Of a DNA stretch of 64,000 nucleotides, positions 1 through 10,709 are shown one piece after another. The notes beneath the pieces are model-generated. The model did no database searches, was not told where the DNA came from, and saw only the letters and a list, made by a program, of their open reading frames with translations. Source of the DNA: Dichomitus squalens LYAD-421 SS1 (Eukaryota; Basidiomycota; Agaricomycetes; Polyporales; Polyporaceae); NCBI RefSeq assembly GCF_000275845.1, contig NW_006766955.1, positions 4,090 to 68,089 on the forward strand, in the 5' to 3' direction. Both the position numbers and the translations under genes were made by a program. Each line of letters begins with the position of its first letter. Within the stretch, counting starts at the first letter, position 1.

Positions 1-1599
1 CCGTACCCATGGGTCCGTCCTCATCAGTATGAATGAGTTTGCAAGGGACGGTGGCACGCTTCTCAGAGGGAGGAAACGGTAGTCGATGAGACTTGCCCCA
101 CTCGCAGCCTTCACAGACAGGCGCGTTAGCAGGCGGAGGATCGATATGATCAACACCTTTAGAGTTCGCAGGCAGACGCGAAATAGCTTCTTTGGAGGGA
201 TGTCCAAGTCGACGATGCCACGTCCAGTAGTAAGTGACAGCCGGCTGAACAGAAGCCTTTGCGTCGCCTTTCGCAGGAATTTGGAGGAACATGTAGTAGA
301 CATTCGAGGTTTCGATGCACTTCCCCTCGAGTATCTTAGTTCCTTCAATCGTCATACCAGTTTCGGTGCTTCAGAGAGCGACCGAGAGAAGATAGAACAG
401 CACTTTCCACCAGCAACAAGGGTGTGGCCTTTCCGCTCAACGGCTCCACAGGAGAAGAGCCGGCACGATGCATTCGGAAGATAAACGACATGGCTAATGG
501 TGGTATTGACCCAACAAGAGCCTTCGACCCATGTACGACCACGAACAGTGCTTTCACCGGGCGCATAAAGCGGCGAACCGGCTGCAGCAGTGCCAAAGAC
601 CATTGGAGAGGCAAACTCCTCATAGGTGTCAAAGTCGTCGAAGTAAGCAGTGATGTGTTCCGAAGCACCTGAGTCCATCAGCCAAGTAGTCAATCGATAA
701 TTGTCTGAAGACGAGCCATAGAAAGAAGCGGAGATCGATTGCGAAGCTTCAGCAGTAGTAGATACTAGTACATTGGCCGACGAAGACTCATTGATGGTAG
801 TGTGCGAGTGATTATGCGGAGGTCCATTGTCCTTTCCCTTGCCCTTCTCGTCCTTCTTGTTCCCCCCACCCTTCGGCTTCTTCTTAGGATACTTCTTCCA
901 ACAAGAATATTCATTGTGAGTCTTGCCGCCACAGTGACCACAAGGGCCTTTCTTCTTGGGCTTGGTCTGAGAAACACGAGTTGCTGAAGTGCGGTTTGCT
1001 ATACCCGTCTTCTGGATGTTCTCGTAGGCGAGGGTCTTCTTGCGAACCGTTTCGACCTTCAGATTCTTGAGTTTGACTGAAGTGAGAAGGCCGGAGATCA
1101 GGTTGTGATAGGACTCAGGAATCTTGGACAGAACTAGCATCGCCTGAAGGTTCTCAGGGAGCTCGAGCTTACTATCCTTGATTTCCTTAAGATGAGTGAC
1201 GAGTTGGTCAAACTGGTGCTGGATGGGCTTCTGGTCGTCCATACGGTCCGAAGCGATAAGGCTTTCAAACTTGTACCAGACAGCAGTGGTGTCAGGAGTG
1301 CCGAAGTTGTCCTTGAGTGCCATCCACATCGCATCCGGTTGCTTGGGGTCGCCATCATCGTCTTCGAGTAGACGATGGAGCGAACGATCGACCTTCATCA
1401 TGATGATACCCTGGGCTCGCTGAATCCTAAGTTTGTGCTCCCTAAGTTCTTCACCGTCACTGGGAGTAGTTGGTGTCGAGTTGGTGACGTTCCAGGAACC
1501 AATCATGATGAGATAGCCCTTCATCTGCGCAGCCCAGTTGGGGTACTGGTTGATGTTGGAAAGGGACGTGAGAGAACTCGAGTCGACCTTGTCCGACAT
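1..1599 (-). pseudogene. copia gag-pol, frameshifted, 3' part outside window
   Basis: The first usable ATG is at 1599. Gag carries a UBN2-like capsid region, then a CCHC zinc knuckle (C-x2-C-x4-H-x4-C, about 920-945) in a Lys-rich stretch. The protease active-site motif DSGAS is at about 662-676. The gag frame stops at 354-352. The GAG-pre-integrase domain (WHRRLGHPS, later CEGCEWGKSH) and the start of the integrase core continue in a different frame, so a one-base class of indel lies near 355-370. An open in-frame stretch without ATG extends upstream to about 2160 and is treated as leader. Known role of the family: capsid formation, polyprotein cleavage and integration. Whether the frame break is real or a sequencing error cannot be told here. 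Confidence 0.85.
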
Positions 1600-2574
1600 G
1601 ACGAGGGAATGGAGTAGGAGATGACGATCAAAGAAGTCGTCTGAGTGCGATGGAGGTGGAACGCCAAAGAAAGAATCGAAGTCTTGCTTGAGATAGAAGA
1701 GAGGGATGGATACCGGGACTGGCGTTGGAGGCTCTAAGTCCGGTAACCCAAAGGCAGCAGCGCGGATAAACGGTTCGGTTGTCTGAGGATCGGAGCAGAG
1801 GGCAAAGGGGAAGCTCGAGGGAAAATCTTCTGGACTAAGTGGTCCTGAAAACCGATTGGGACAGATATCCTCGTCGCACTGGCGCCACTCTGCAGTATCA
1901 AGCTTGTATGCTCGATCACAACCGTCCTCAAGGTCGTAGATGTGAGATAGACCTTGACAATCGAAAGGAGGTTCTTGTTCTTCGGAGGCAGGATGGTTAG
2001 GGCCAATTGCTTGCTCGACCTCCTCGTCAGAAGAGATATAAGGTTCCGCTGCTGTTGTCGGATCCAAAACAGCCAGAAGACAGGGAAACGCGATGTAAGA
2101 TGGAGAGCCACGTGCAAAAGCGACAAGATATGAACACCTATTGAGGCAACCAGGAAGCAAGCAAGCTGGAGATGCCTACAACCCGGGTAGAAGTCGCCAA
2201 CTGTGCCCAAGAAAAAATAGCTAGGTATGTATGTAAAAGGCTATCGTAAGGAGGGTCCACACGGTTGTCCTCCGGTCCTAAGGTCACTAACGACCCCAGT
2301 ACAAGTGCTGGCGGGCGTAAGTGCGTGGCCTGGCACAGGGATACCTAAAACCCCGTATGCCTCGAAAGCGCAATAGGGTGCTACACGATACTAGATACTA
2401 GACTAAAAGCGCTCATGGGCACAACTGTGCAAAGTCACCGTGGCAGCAGTGTCGGCAGGCACAGTCAAGAGTTTGGGATAGTGGAGGGGATGCACGGGCA
2501 GAACCGAGTGTCGACAGAGAGGGATGATGGGTGCACGCAGTGATAAATGTCAACACAAAACTTCGGTTAGAGCA

Positions 2575-2588
2575 CAGGGCTCATAACC
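2575..2588 (-). promoter_or_regulatory. primer binding site, half-tRNA type (initiator Met)
   Basis: The plus strand cagggctcataacc matches the anticodon-arm sequence of eukaryotic initiator tRNA-Met, so the element's sense strand is complementary to it. It abuts the LTR end with no spacer. Drosophila copia is known to prime from a cleaved 5' half of tRNA-iMet in this way, unlike elements that use the tRNA 3' end. It is not a tRNA gene, because the remaining arms are absent. Confidence 0.75.
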
Positions 2589-3135
2589 TGATAAACTCGG
2601 GGCTGTGAAGACAAAGATTAGATCCGACTAGAGTCGAAGCAAGATCTTCAGTCAGTAAGGAAAGACTATATTGCAATAACCAACTGTACCTAGAGTCGAA
2701 GCAAGACTACAAAGGTCAAGTAAGTAACTACAAGTTAGAGATAGATGTAACGAAGTGCTCACTCTTCAGTCAGTAAGGAAAGACTGAAGAGGGAGGATGC
2801 AATCTGAAGTCCTTATATACTACAGAGAAGTGTCCATGACTAATCGAAGAGTGGTTAGTCACATGTACCATAGTGCGATGAATAATACGATGGTGAAAGA
2901 ATTGTGATGTATCGCACCATAGGATGAGTAAGAGATGAGTAAGGCATAGACCTGTCTAGACCGTTCTGGAGTAGTACGGATTGTCCTAGACAGTACCAGA
3001 AGAGTCCGGAAGCATAGCTATAGTACACGAGTAGAGAGTCCCAAATATGGTAACATACTACATGAGCGACTACAGCTAAGCGCTAGGAGACGCATAGCCT
3101 TGTGTAGTCCGGACTGGATAAGTCCAAGTTCAACA
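2589..3135 (-). repeat. 5' LTR of the copia element
   Basis: On the minus strand it starts TGTTGAACTTGG (3135 downward) and ends TTTATCA (2589), the TG...CA ends usual for copia LTRs, directly followed by the primer site. It holds a TATA-like box at 2811-2820. Its 3' half carries short internal direct repeats: ctagagtcgaagcaaga twice (near 2628 and 2691) and tcttcagtcagtaagg twice (near 2646 and 2764). Length 547 bp. The other LTR is outside the window, so the ends rest on motif and primer-site position. Confidence 0.8.
2811..2820 (-). promoter_or_regulatory. LTR TATA-like box
   Basis: The minus strand reads gtatataagg about 225 bp upstream of the LTR end, the expected place for a U3 promoter driving gag-pol. 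No start site can be fixed. Confidence 0.5.
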
Positions 3136-3138
3136 AGC

Positions 3139-3480
3139 ACGACGGGCATTGGCCAATGTCCCGGACCCAAACTGGGACAGAGAAATGGCCTGGGAATGGA
3201 TGCCTGTCACAGGTCATGTCCCAATGCCTAGCTCCGGACCCGAGACAGCGGGCACTCTGATACCATAAAGAGGATATTGGCGCTCGAGATTGTCCAACAA
3301 GGGGTATATACGCTTATGTCTTTGTCTTTGTCAGCCTTGGTATTCCCCTTTAGGGATTTTAGCGCTGTATGGCTCAGGTCCGGAGCTAGGCTTTGGGACA
3401 TAACCCGTGACAGGCATCCATTCCCAGGCCATTTCTCTGTCCCAGTTTGGGTCCGGGACATTGGCCAATGCCCGTCGTGA
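3139..3480. repeat. inverted repeat, about 104-bp arms
   Basis: The left arm (about 3139-3243) and right arm (about 3376-3480) are reverse complements with only about four mismatches, separated by about 130 bp. The left arm starts four bases from the copia LTR, so the element may have inserted at its edge. The spacer on the minus strand contains a TATA-like gcgtatatacc and tggtatcagag, a classical tRNA-iMet 3'-end primer-site sequence. Both arms keep the same open peptide frame. Origin unknown; an inverted pair of LTR or leader fragments is possible. Confidence 0.8.
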
Positions 3481-4695
3481 AGTAGTGCTAAAATAGCGCA
3501 AAATAGTACTACAGTAGTGCAAAATAGTGAAAATTAGAGGACCAAATTTGCAGTAGTGCTATAGTAGTATTATGTTGGCACTACATGGCACTATAGCAAA
3601 AGTGATAGTGAAGAGTAGTTATAACTAGTACCAAGTATACTAATTAGTGCTTAGTTGCACTACTAAAGAAGTGCGTCTGAATAGTAGCTCTAATGTAGAT
3701 GCCATCTCTGCTAACACTTGCTAATATAGATGAGATTATCTGAATAGTGATAATTAGTGTCAATTTGCAAAGGCTGTTTTCCCAGATGTTGGGGGTACAG
3801 AGGTCTCTGATATATACTACTGTACATCTGTGGCTACATAGTACTATACAGTACATCTCGAGCCAAAGCTTCTTTCGAATAAGCAAGGCATCCCTACAAG
3901 TAGATCTTGGGGAAAAAGAGTGTTCGCTGACGAAAGTCAGAATTGTTGAATGGTTCCGAGACCTTCATCGTAGAAGGAGAACGGTGGTTTGATTCCCCTC
4001 CCTCATGGGAGCCGTCCATGAACTATACAGTACATTCCCAGGATGCACAGTTGCACAGAGAAGTAGTGCGTACACAGCGAAGCTGTGTGTGTACCACATG
4101 AGTAGTACAGCCTCAGTTATTGCAGTAACCGGTTGTGCCATTCCATATCTTGTGACAGCTGTGTTAGGCAAGCTATGTAAACCAGTGCCTGTTCAACACT
4201 TTGCCTTCCTAATATGGTCAGTACCCCATAGTATATAAGGAGGCCTGTAGTCGGTAGAGGCTCCCCACTTCTGTTCTCCTCTTTGTTACCTCCTGTATCC
4301 CTATATCCCTCAATCTAGGGACTTGTGTGATACTCTCTTCCCCCGTGTGCGACACTGTGTACTTAGATAAGTCTGTGTGATAAGTCTAGATAGACTTGTG
4401 TTAGTACTTCAGCATAACAGGCAGGGCACTATACGGAGCACTGAGAAATGTGAGGGTGGAATATGATGGAATCTATAGTGGTGTTGATACTGTTGAGGGA
4501 AAATCCTAGTCTAAACCATGGAGAGGCAACAAAAAAGTGTCATAAGCACTATGCAGAGTGTGACTATAACAACTATGTTCCAACTCTTAGGCCACTATTG
4601 ATGTTCTCAGTTACTCCATCTGTCATGTTGCCTTTGGTCATCACATCTAAATAGCATTCCAGTCTTATCTCTTGATAGCTGAGTTGATAATTATA
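3481..4695. other. AT-rich repeat-like region without recognised gene
   Basis: From 3481 to about 3620 the sequence is full of degenerate agtagtgc and caaaatagt units. The rest is AT-richer than the flanking genes and holds only short open frames without family resemblance. A possible LTR at 4151-4419 lies inside. Confidence 0.6.
4151..4419 (+). repeat. candidate LTR remnant
   Basis: Starts tgtgacagctg and ends cagcataaca, a plausible TG...CA pair, with a TATA-like box (gtatataagg, 4231-4240) followed by a pyrimidine-rich stretch. No matching target duplication and no second copy in the window, so this rests on shape only. Confidence 0.3.
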
Positions 4696-6793
4696 TCAAT
4701 TCCTTCTACCTCGGGTTCCTCGCTGACTATTTGACTGAGATGAGGCTAGTGCATGGCTAGGTACATCATGCAGATGAGCAAAGAGCTGTGTCCTACTATG
4801 GAACCTGGCTTGACACATGTTGCATGCCTATAATGCGCTTAAAAGCTCTACACCACCTGTCTAATAGAAGGAACAACATACCAGCTCTTGGATCGATACT
4901 TCCTTTGCAGATGCCTGTTTAGCAACTTCTCGTGCGCGGCGCTTTTCCTTCTTTGTCGGGCCCCGCTCCTGCATCTCGCTCTGTGTCGTACTGCTAGCCC
5001 TGCCATCTTGAATGTTGCCAACGGCCAGATCTTCGCCCACAGAATCTGGATCAATATCTCGCTTCCGCGTTCGCCGCTGACTCTTCGAGATGACTTCGGG
5101 TGAAGGTGAACGCGCAGAAGTATTCTTCGCCTTCTTCCGTTTACTCTTCGGCAGCGGTGCCTGGACTCCCTCCTCCTCTACCACTGCCTCCGCAAGCTCA
5201 CCTTGCTTACTGTCGGTTACGGGAGGCTGCTCGGGTCGATCTGTAACCCGCTGCTCAACCTCGTCTTCGTCTGACCCCGAGTCGGGAGGCCCCGCATTCT
5301 CCAGTGGATCCCCTTGGTTTTCTTCGTCTCCGTCCAAACCGAGCTCGTCGTTTTCCTGCTCCATCTCCCGCTTTAGCGCCTCCACCGCCCTCATATGCTT
5401 CCGACTGCGTTCATGACTGTCCCAAGCTGCCTCGCTACGGAAGCTCTTCCCGCATGCCACGCATTCCCATTCCTCTTCGTCCTCTCCCTCTGCAGCAGCC
5501 CACTCTAGATCGACCGCGTCGTCTCTTGCCGCGGTCTTTTGCCATTCTTGCTCCACGTAAACAGGCTGTGGCGCCGGAGAAGAGGTAGCTGTCAGACGGG
5601 AGGTAGGCGTGCGCGCACCCTGAGGAGTAGATTGACCTTGGGCTTGACGGGCGAGATGTGCTTTGTAGCGAGGATCGCGCTTGCGGATGAAAGTCGCAAG
5701 GGACTGGAACACATTATAAGGTACGCGGACCAAGGGAGATCGAGTCGCATGACGTACCCGAACTGTGTCGTTATACTCCTTCCTGGCCTCGTCTCGCGCT
5801 TTCTTGTTGTCACGCTCCATCAACCTAAAAAAAGAATACTTGAGACTAGGTAGGGCACGGAAACTGACACTACTCACCTGCGGACACGCCGGTCCGGAGC
5901 TTCGGCCATATTCCATTGGTCTGCCCACTCGAACTCCTTGTTCGTTACGAAATTGATCCAGTAGTTGTAGAATGTACGCGCGCATTGGTTCTTTTCCTCC
6001 TTGGTAGGCGGGAGCCACGGCCAGGTAGAGAGGCCAAAAGAGGGAAGGGGTGTGTCGTCGTATTGCTTTTCGTCGTGCGCAAGCCGATCGAAGAGATTGC
6101 GGTAGATCGTAAAGAAGCCCTAAGTGAGGTCGTCACAATTTGAGCCGAGATAGCATCAGAGAAACAGGAACGTGTACGTTTGGCCCGTCATCAAGTCCGT
6201 CCACAATGGAAGTATCGAAGAATTGCGCGAGGTGCCGGACAGTGAGTCCGCGATCCCGCGCCCGAGGCGGAGGAGCGCCTTTCCTGATCTCCTCAAAGAC
6301 CGCAGCAGCATCTGGCTCCGGTATCAATGAAGCACGATGGCTGTCGTACCACGCTCGCTCCTATAGCAGATGAGAGAAGCCAATTGGAGATTGACGGGGA
6401 GACGAACCTGCTCGTCGCTGAGGACCTAGATAACGTGTGAGCTCTGGCGGTATAGGTCGCGCGAGAGGTCGCAGGGTCGACGGACCTCGTAAGCTTGCTG
6501 TATGGCTGCGAAACGATTTGTTGCGCCTTCGATGTCGTGCGCGTTCTTGTCTGGGTGGTGAACCAAGGCGAGTCTTCGGAACGATTTCTATGTTCACAGG
6601 AGGAATGTGAAGGGGAGAGATACAGAATAGGATCGATGAGATACGGTGCGCATGACAAACTGCGATAGTCTCATACCTTGATCTCTTCTGCCGTGGCGGA
6701 CTCTTCTACCTCGAGCAAAGCATAGTAGTCTGGTGGACCGCCTGCTCCGTCCTCCGTCTCGGCACCTCGTGCGGTCGATGCTCCTGCCCCCAT
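4696..6793 (-). CDS. JJJ1: JJJ1/DNAJC21-type J-protein with two C2H2 zinc fingers
   Basis: Eight exons (6793-6677, 6587-6486, 6425-6408, 6360-6178, 6119-5878, 5824-5758, 5703-4882, 4827-4696) join in frame to 560 aa; yeast Jjj1 has 590. An N-terminal J domain with HPD (VHHPDKN) is followed by the conserved YDDTP...WPWLPP region, a C2H2 finger ([10 protein letters not shown]...H), a long acidic/basic middle, and a second finger in the last exon (CNMCQARF...HLHDVPSH). In yeast Jjj1 works with Hsp70 and Rei1 to release and recycle 60S export factors in the cytoplasm. Exon 3 is an 18-nt microexon (VLSDEQ). The first three introns split the J domain. It is divergent from TIM13, with 303 bp between the two starts. 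The last exon is only visible if a 54-nt intron is accepted; without it the protein loses its second finger. Confidence 0.92.
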
Positions 6794-7096
6794 GTCTAAG
6801 GAATATTTCTATTGATGCGGTGTATCTCAGACGGAAACGCGAAATAGCGGTCAAGGTGAAGTAACGGATGGAGGTGTTCAGGAGGCAAGGATGATCGACG
6901 CGAGAGCATTCCAAGTGTGTTAGCGCCCAGGGCCGATCTAGCCGAAGGCGCTGGGAGGCGTCACGAGCGGGAGTCGCATGAGCGCAAGCGTGTACCGCTG
7001 TCTGAGCTTTCTATCATCTCCGTCTCACAGTCGGCCTAGAAGTGCAGTCGTAAATTAGTCTACAGCATCGCAGCCTCTCTCTATAGGCCTACCAAA
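6794..7096. promoter_or_regulatory. shared upstream region of JJJ1 and TIM13
   Basis: 303 bp between two divergent start codons. No clear TATA box. Co-regulation is possible but only inferred from layout. Confidence 0.4.
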
Positions 7097-7643
7097 ATGA
7101 CCTCCCTCTTCGGTGCCAGCAGGAGCCCGACCAGCTCTCCCTCCTCTCCCGCAGGTATGTCCTCCCTGTGTCCACAACTCATCTCTTCACACATCTCCTA
7201 TGCAGAGGTGGCTGCTCGCCTTGAGTCCATCAAGACCTCTATTCGCAGCGAACTTGCCTTCCAAAATGCACAAGAGCTCATGACCGTAAGCACGGCCACC
7301 CACATCGTCGCCCAATCCATGCCTCATCCTCCTCGCATGGGCAGAAAATGCACGACAAGTGCTACTCCAAATGCGTACCAAAACCTGGCAGTTCCCTTAC
7401 CAGCTCAGAAGAGGTATGTGCACGTGCGTGACATCAGCTCGCCCGGTTCTCAACGTCTTTCTACAGAAATGTCTCACGCAATGTATGGACCGATACCTCG
7501 AAGCCTGTACGCTGTCTTCCTTCATCTCTTACTCGTGCGCATTCTTCTGACACACGATACGATCCTCAGTCAACATCATCACCAGAACCTACGTCACACG
7601 ACTCAAGAAGGAGAAACTCGACAGCCAGGCTCCGTCGCTATAG
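7097..7643 (+). CDS. TIM13: mitochondrial intermembrane-space chaperone TIM13
   Basis: Five exons (7097-7154, 7206-7285, 7345-7413, 7467-7506, 7570-7643) give 106 aa. The small-Tim twin CX3C signature is present: CYSKC in exon 3 and CLTQC in exon 4, followed by MDRYLEAFN and a basic C-terminal helix. Family knowledge: Tim8-Tim13 hexamers escort hydrophobic precursors across the intermembrane space, and the paired cysteines form disulfides through Mia40. The Ser/Pro-rich N-terminus is longer than the core fold. It is convergent with UBA4 (176 bp between stops). Five exons for a 106-aa protein is typical of this genome. Confidence 0.93.
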
Positions 7644-7819
7644 AATGCATGAACGCGTACAAAATCACCCTGGCCTCTACCGTCATATACTATATCATCT
7701 AATACGCATCCCCTTGCGGGCCTTTGACCATTCACCAGTGAAGCTAGAGGTTCGCTGTGCATTGCTGGCAGCTCGGTGGGGGCACGGCGAACTCCGGCGG
7801 TGAGTTATTAGCGAGGAAA

Positions 7820-9420
7820 CTAGTATATTGGAAAGTTTCTGTCAACTTCCTTCGCCCACGCTCTTAGACCCCCAACCAAATCCTTTACTACCCCTTCCTG
7901 TCCTACATTCCGGAATGCGTCGACAGCCAGCTGGGAGTCATTCCCTAGGCGACAGACGATGTAAACTTCTCTATCGTCCACCATGGACTCCTTGTCCCAT
8001 TGAGACGGATTCGCGAGGAGCTCCTTGAGGGGGATATCTGCATGACTGCCTGAGTTACGTGGCCTGAGTGTACAGACCGGTCACGACTCACTCATGGACC
8101 CTGGGAGATGGCAGATCCCGAACTCAGTGCGCGGACGTACGTCCAGCACACGCACACTACTTGCTCTATTCTCCAATATACGCTTGAGCTCCTGCAAACC
8201 AGTCAGCACGAAAATGTCTAACAGCGACAACGTACGAACCTGGGCGCGTACTCGACTGTCTGGCTTCCCCTCCGCAAGTCCCTTCGACACCCAGTCGGGC
8301 CTCTCGCCGCCACAGAATGCGACGTAGTCCGTATCCTCAATCTTGTCCACTTTCTCGCCTTCCACCCCGCATGCAGGACATGTCGCTCTCCCCGAACGCA
8401 ACTTCACGCTACGGAAAGGCGGCATTGACAGGGCAGAGTACATGAGCAACGATGGTCTACCGTCTGTGATGCTCCATCAGACCCGGACGATCGGATGGCT
8501 CCTTCATACACGCACCGTGCAAACCTGTTATGATCTTGATGGCCTCTAAAGCCTGCAAGGTCCCGATGACGCCGGTCACCGCTCCCAATATCCCAAGTTC
8601 TTCACACGAGCCTGCCATCTCGGGGGCTGGCGGCTTAGGAAACAAACACCTGAAGCAAGGGCCCCTCTCAACTGCCGGTGTATCATTGAGCTCGCCTCCA
8701 CCGACATCTCCCTTCAGCGGTAGGTTGTAGACGGCGAGCTGGCCCTCAAACTTCTGAGCAGCACCGCTGACCAAGGGTTTCCCGAGGCGGACTGCGGTGT
8801 CAGATAAGAGGTACCGTGTCGGCAGGTTATCCGTGCAGTCGAGGATCAAGTCGTACGGTGCAAGTAGCTCGATGGCGTTCAATGCAGATAGGGCGCTTGT
8901 TATGGCATTGACCTTGACGCTAGAATTCAGCCTAGGGTTGAATGAAAGTGTGTCGGTATATAGCCAGAGAACATACAGCGGTTACCTACTGCTTGACCGC
9001 CTCCGCGGCGGAGAGCACTTTGGGCATGCCGACCCTCGACTCAGTATGTAAGACTTGGCGTTGTAGGTTTGAGAATTCGACCGTGTCATGGTCTATGATA
9101 CCAATGCTTCCTATAGTGAGACATGCATCGTGTGCATCAGTTCGCATCTAAATGCGCGGACATGTGATGTAGACCCACCTACACCAGCAGCGGCGAGGTA
9201 CTGAAGGGCTGGACATCCAAGGCCACCCGCTCCGACGACAACCACAGAGGCCTGCGAGAGCTTGATTTGACCTGGCTTCGCGAGATTGGCTATAGCTCGC
9301 ACATAGAGAACGTTCACACTCGCCTTCCAGTCCGAATCCATCGAGGATCATCTGTCGCCCATACCGACGGTAGTCCTCTAGTGGTAGCGAGGGTTGAGGT
9401 TCGACAGACGAAGCAGCCAT
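7820..9420 (-). CDS. UBA4: UBA4/MOCS3 adenylyltransferase-sulfurtransferase
   Basis: Seven exons (9420-9324, 9271-9179, 9110-8990, 8931-8516, 8463-8240, 8191-8092, 8037-7820) give 422 aa; yeast Uba4 has 440. The N-terminal E1-like domain has YGRQMIL, the nucleotide loop [32 protein letters not shown] and CFRCLFP. The C-terminal rhodanese domain has the active-site loop CRLGNDS. The family adenylates and thiolates Urm1 (and MOCS2A in organisms making molybdenum cofactor), supplying sulfur for tRNA wobble thiolation and urmylation in the cytosol. The first intron appears to be GC-AG: AAG then gcgagt as donor, and ccag at the acceptor; no GT donor there restores the conserved FGLEGQIKLSQ joint. 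Divergent from APC10 (301 bp). Confidence 0.93.
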
Positions 9421-9721
9421 GATGAAATCTATTATACAGTCAAGCGGTCATCCATAACTCGCTACGACGAGCAGACCGTAGTAGTGGTGAAGAGAGAAGC
9501 CCGTTCAGCAAGCTTATAAGCTAAGGTTAACGCGCCTTCAAATTCGCCGCCGTCGTCTCAGACCGGCCCGCTTTTCCCGACATGCGCTACCGAGTCTACG
9601 CCACTCCGACTAGCCACCACCGTCGGACCCGTGAACTTAGTACTAGTGAACGTTGAACCACTTGGCTTTTGACTCTCAACACGCACGCGGACGTCGCTCT
9701 CAGCTGCCATCGACGTGAACA
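9421..9721. promoter_or_regulatory. shared upstream region of UBA4 and APC10
   Basis: 301 bp between divergent starts, without a recognisable TATA box. Confidence 0.35.
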
Positions 9722-10709
9722 ATGGCCAGTGCGAGCGCCGTTGCCCCAGTCATCGCAGGCAGTATTCCTGTCCCGGGAGCACCCATCGTCGGTCGCCGAC
9801 GAATGCCCGGAGGTGGGAATGCCGCAGCTTCAGTCAACGATGGAGCACCTATATTGCACCCAGGTGCGTCTGCCCACGACGTCCAAGCTACCTATACTGA
9901 CACGTCGCGCCCCTCTTCCCCTCACCGTCCGACATCTCATGTAGGCAAGCTGCCGCCCCGGCTACCGTGGCCAGACATTGGGCACCTCGCCAAGTGGTCG
10001 GTTTCTTCGTTCAAGTTCGGCTTCGGGGCAGAATGTCTGACAGATGAGGACCCCGATACTTTCTGGCAGTGCGTATCTCGTGTCTCCCCTCTTCGCACCG
10101 TCCTTGACCCTCGAACCAGCTCCGATGGACCACAACCACATTTCATCACGGTCGAGTTCCCTCGCAAGGTGTCCATTCAGGTGCGCCTTTCTATATCTTG
10201 TGTTTATGCCCAGCGCGCTCATGCGTAATGTACAAATTGACAGAAGTTGTCCATGTACCTGAGCTTCCCGATGGATGACTCTTATACCCCTGCGACGATC
10301 GCTGTGCGGGCAGGAACTGGTCCCGTCGACTTACAAGATGTTCGGATTCTGCAGGTGGAGAAGCCGGATGGGTGGATTACGTTCGACGTCTGCATGGAGC
10401 CAAACGAGGATGGAGACGGATTGTGAGCCCTTGATGGTGTTCGTGTTGCAGATTGCTAACGACCGGTAGCAGCAAACACATTGAAGCCTACATCCTCCAA
10501 GTGATCATTCTTACCAACCACATGAATGGAAAAGACACGCATGTGCGTGGTTTGAAGGTCCTTGGCCCTGTCGAGTGCGTTTCATCCGTTCATATCTGGT
10601 GCAGACGTGCATTGACATCGCGTGCTGCGCCAGGGCAAAATTGCAAGTGTATGAAGAGCCTTTTCCTTTTGTCTCGCCTCAATTCAAGATGTACGAGTGC
10701 ATTCGTTGA
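9722..10709 (+). CDS. DOC1: anaphase-promoting complex subunit 10 (DOC1)
   Basis: Five exons (9722-10068, 10120-10180, 10244-10422, 10470-10574, 10634-10709) give 255 aa. A variable Pro/Ala-rich N-terminus of about 80 residues precedes the DOC/APC10 beta-sandwich: KWSVSSFKFGFG, LTDEDPDTFW, SDGPQPHFITVEFP, SMYLSFPMDDSYTP and HIEAYILQVIILTNHMNGKD. The protein ends ...FKMYECIR, so it has the C-terminal Ile-Arg tail by which Apc10 docks on Cdc27/APC3. Family role: with Cdc20 or Cdh1 it forms the degron receptor of the APC/C ubiquitin ligase and increases processivity. The start was taken at the first in-frame ATG; the N-terminal extension is unconserved and could be shorter. Confidence 0.93.

Larger units (their letters stand above)
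1..3135 (-). mobile_element. Ty1/copia LTR retrotransposon, 5' half
   Basis: Read on the minus strand the order is LTR (3135-2589), primer binding site (2588-2575), a leader of nearly 1 kb, gag, protease, and the first part of integrase, where the window ends. The gag-protease-integrase order with an aspartic protease signature (DSGAS) and a GAG-pre-integrase domain (WHRRLGHPS, then paired CxxC) places it in Ty1/copia. The remaining pol (integrase core, reverse transcriptase, RNase H) and the 3' LTR would lie to the left of the window. Bases just outside the LTR at 3136-3140 (agcac) are a candidate 5-bp target duplication that needs the other end. One frameshift in the coding part suggests the copy is inactive or has a sequence error. 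Confidence 0.9.

Noticed and set aside
2571..2605. tRNA-iMet-like sequence
   Set aside because: Only the anticodon arm matches; no acceptor stem or T arm. It is better explained as the primer binding site of the copia element.
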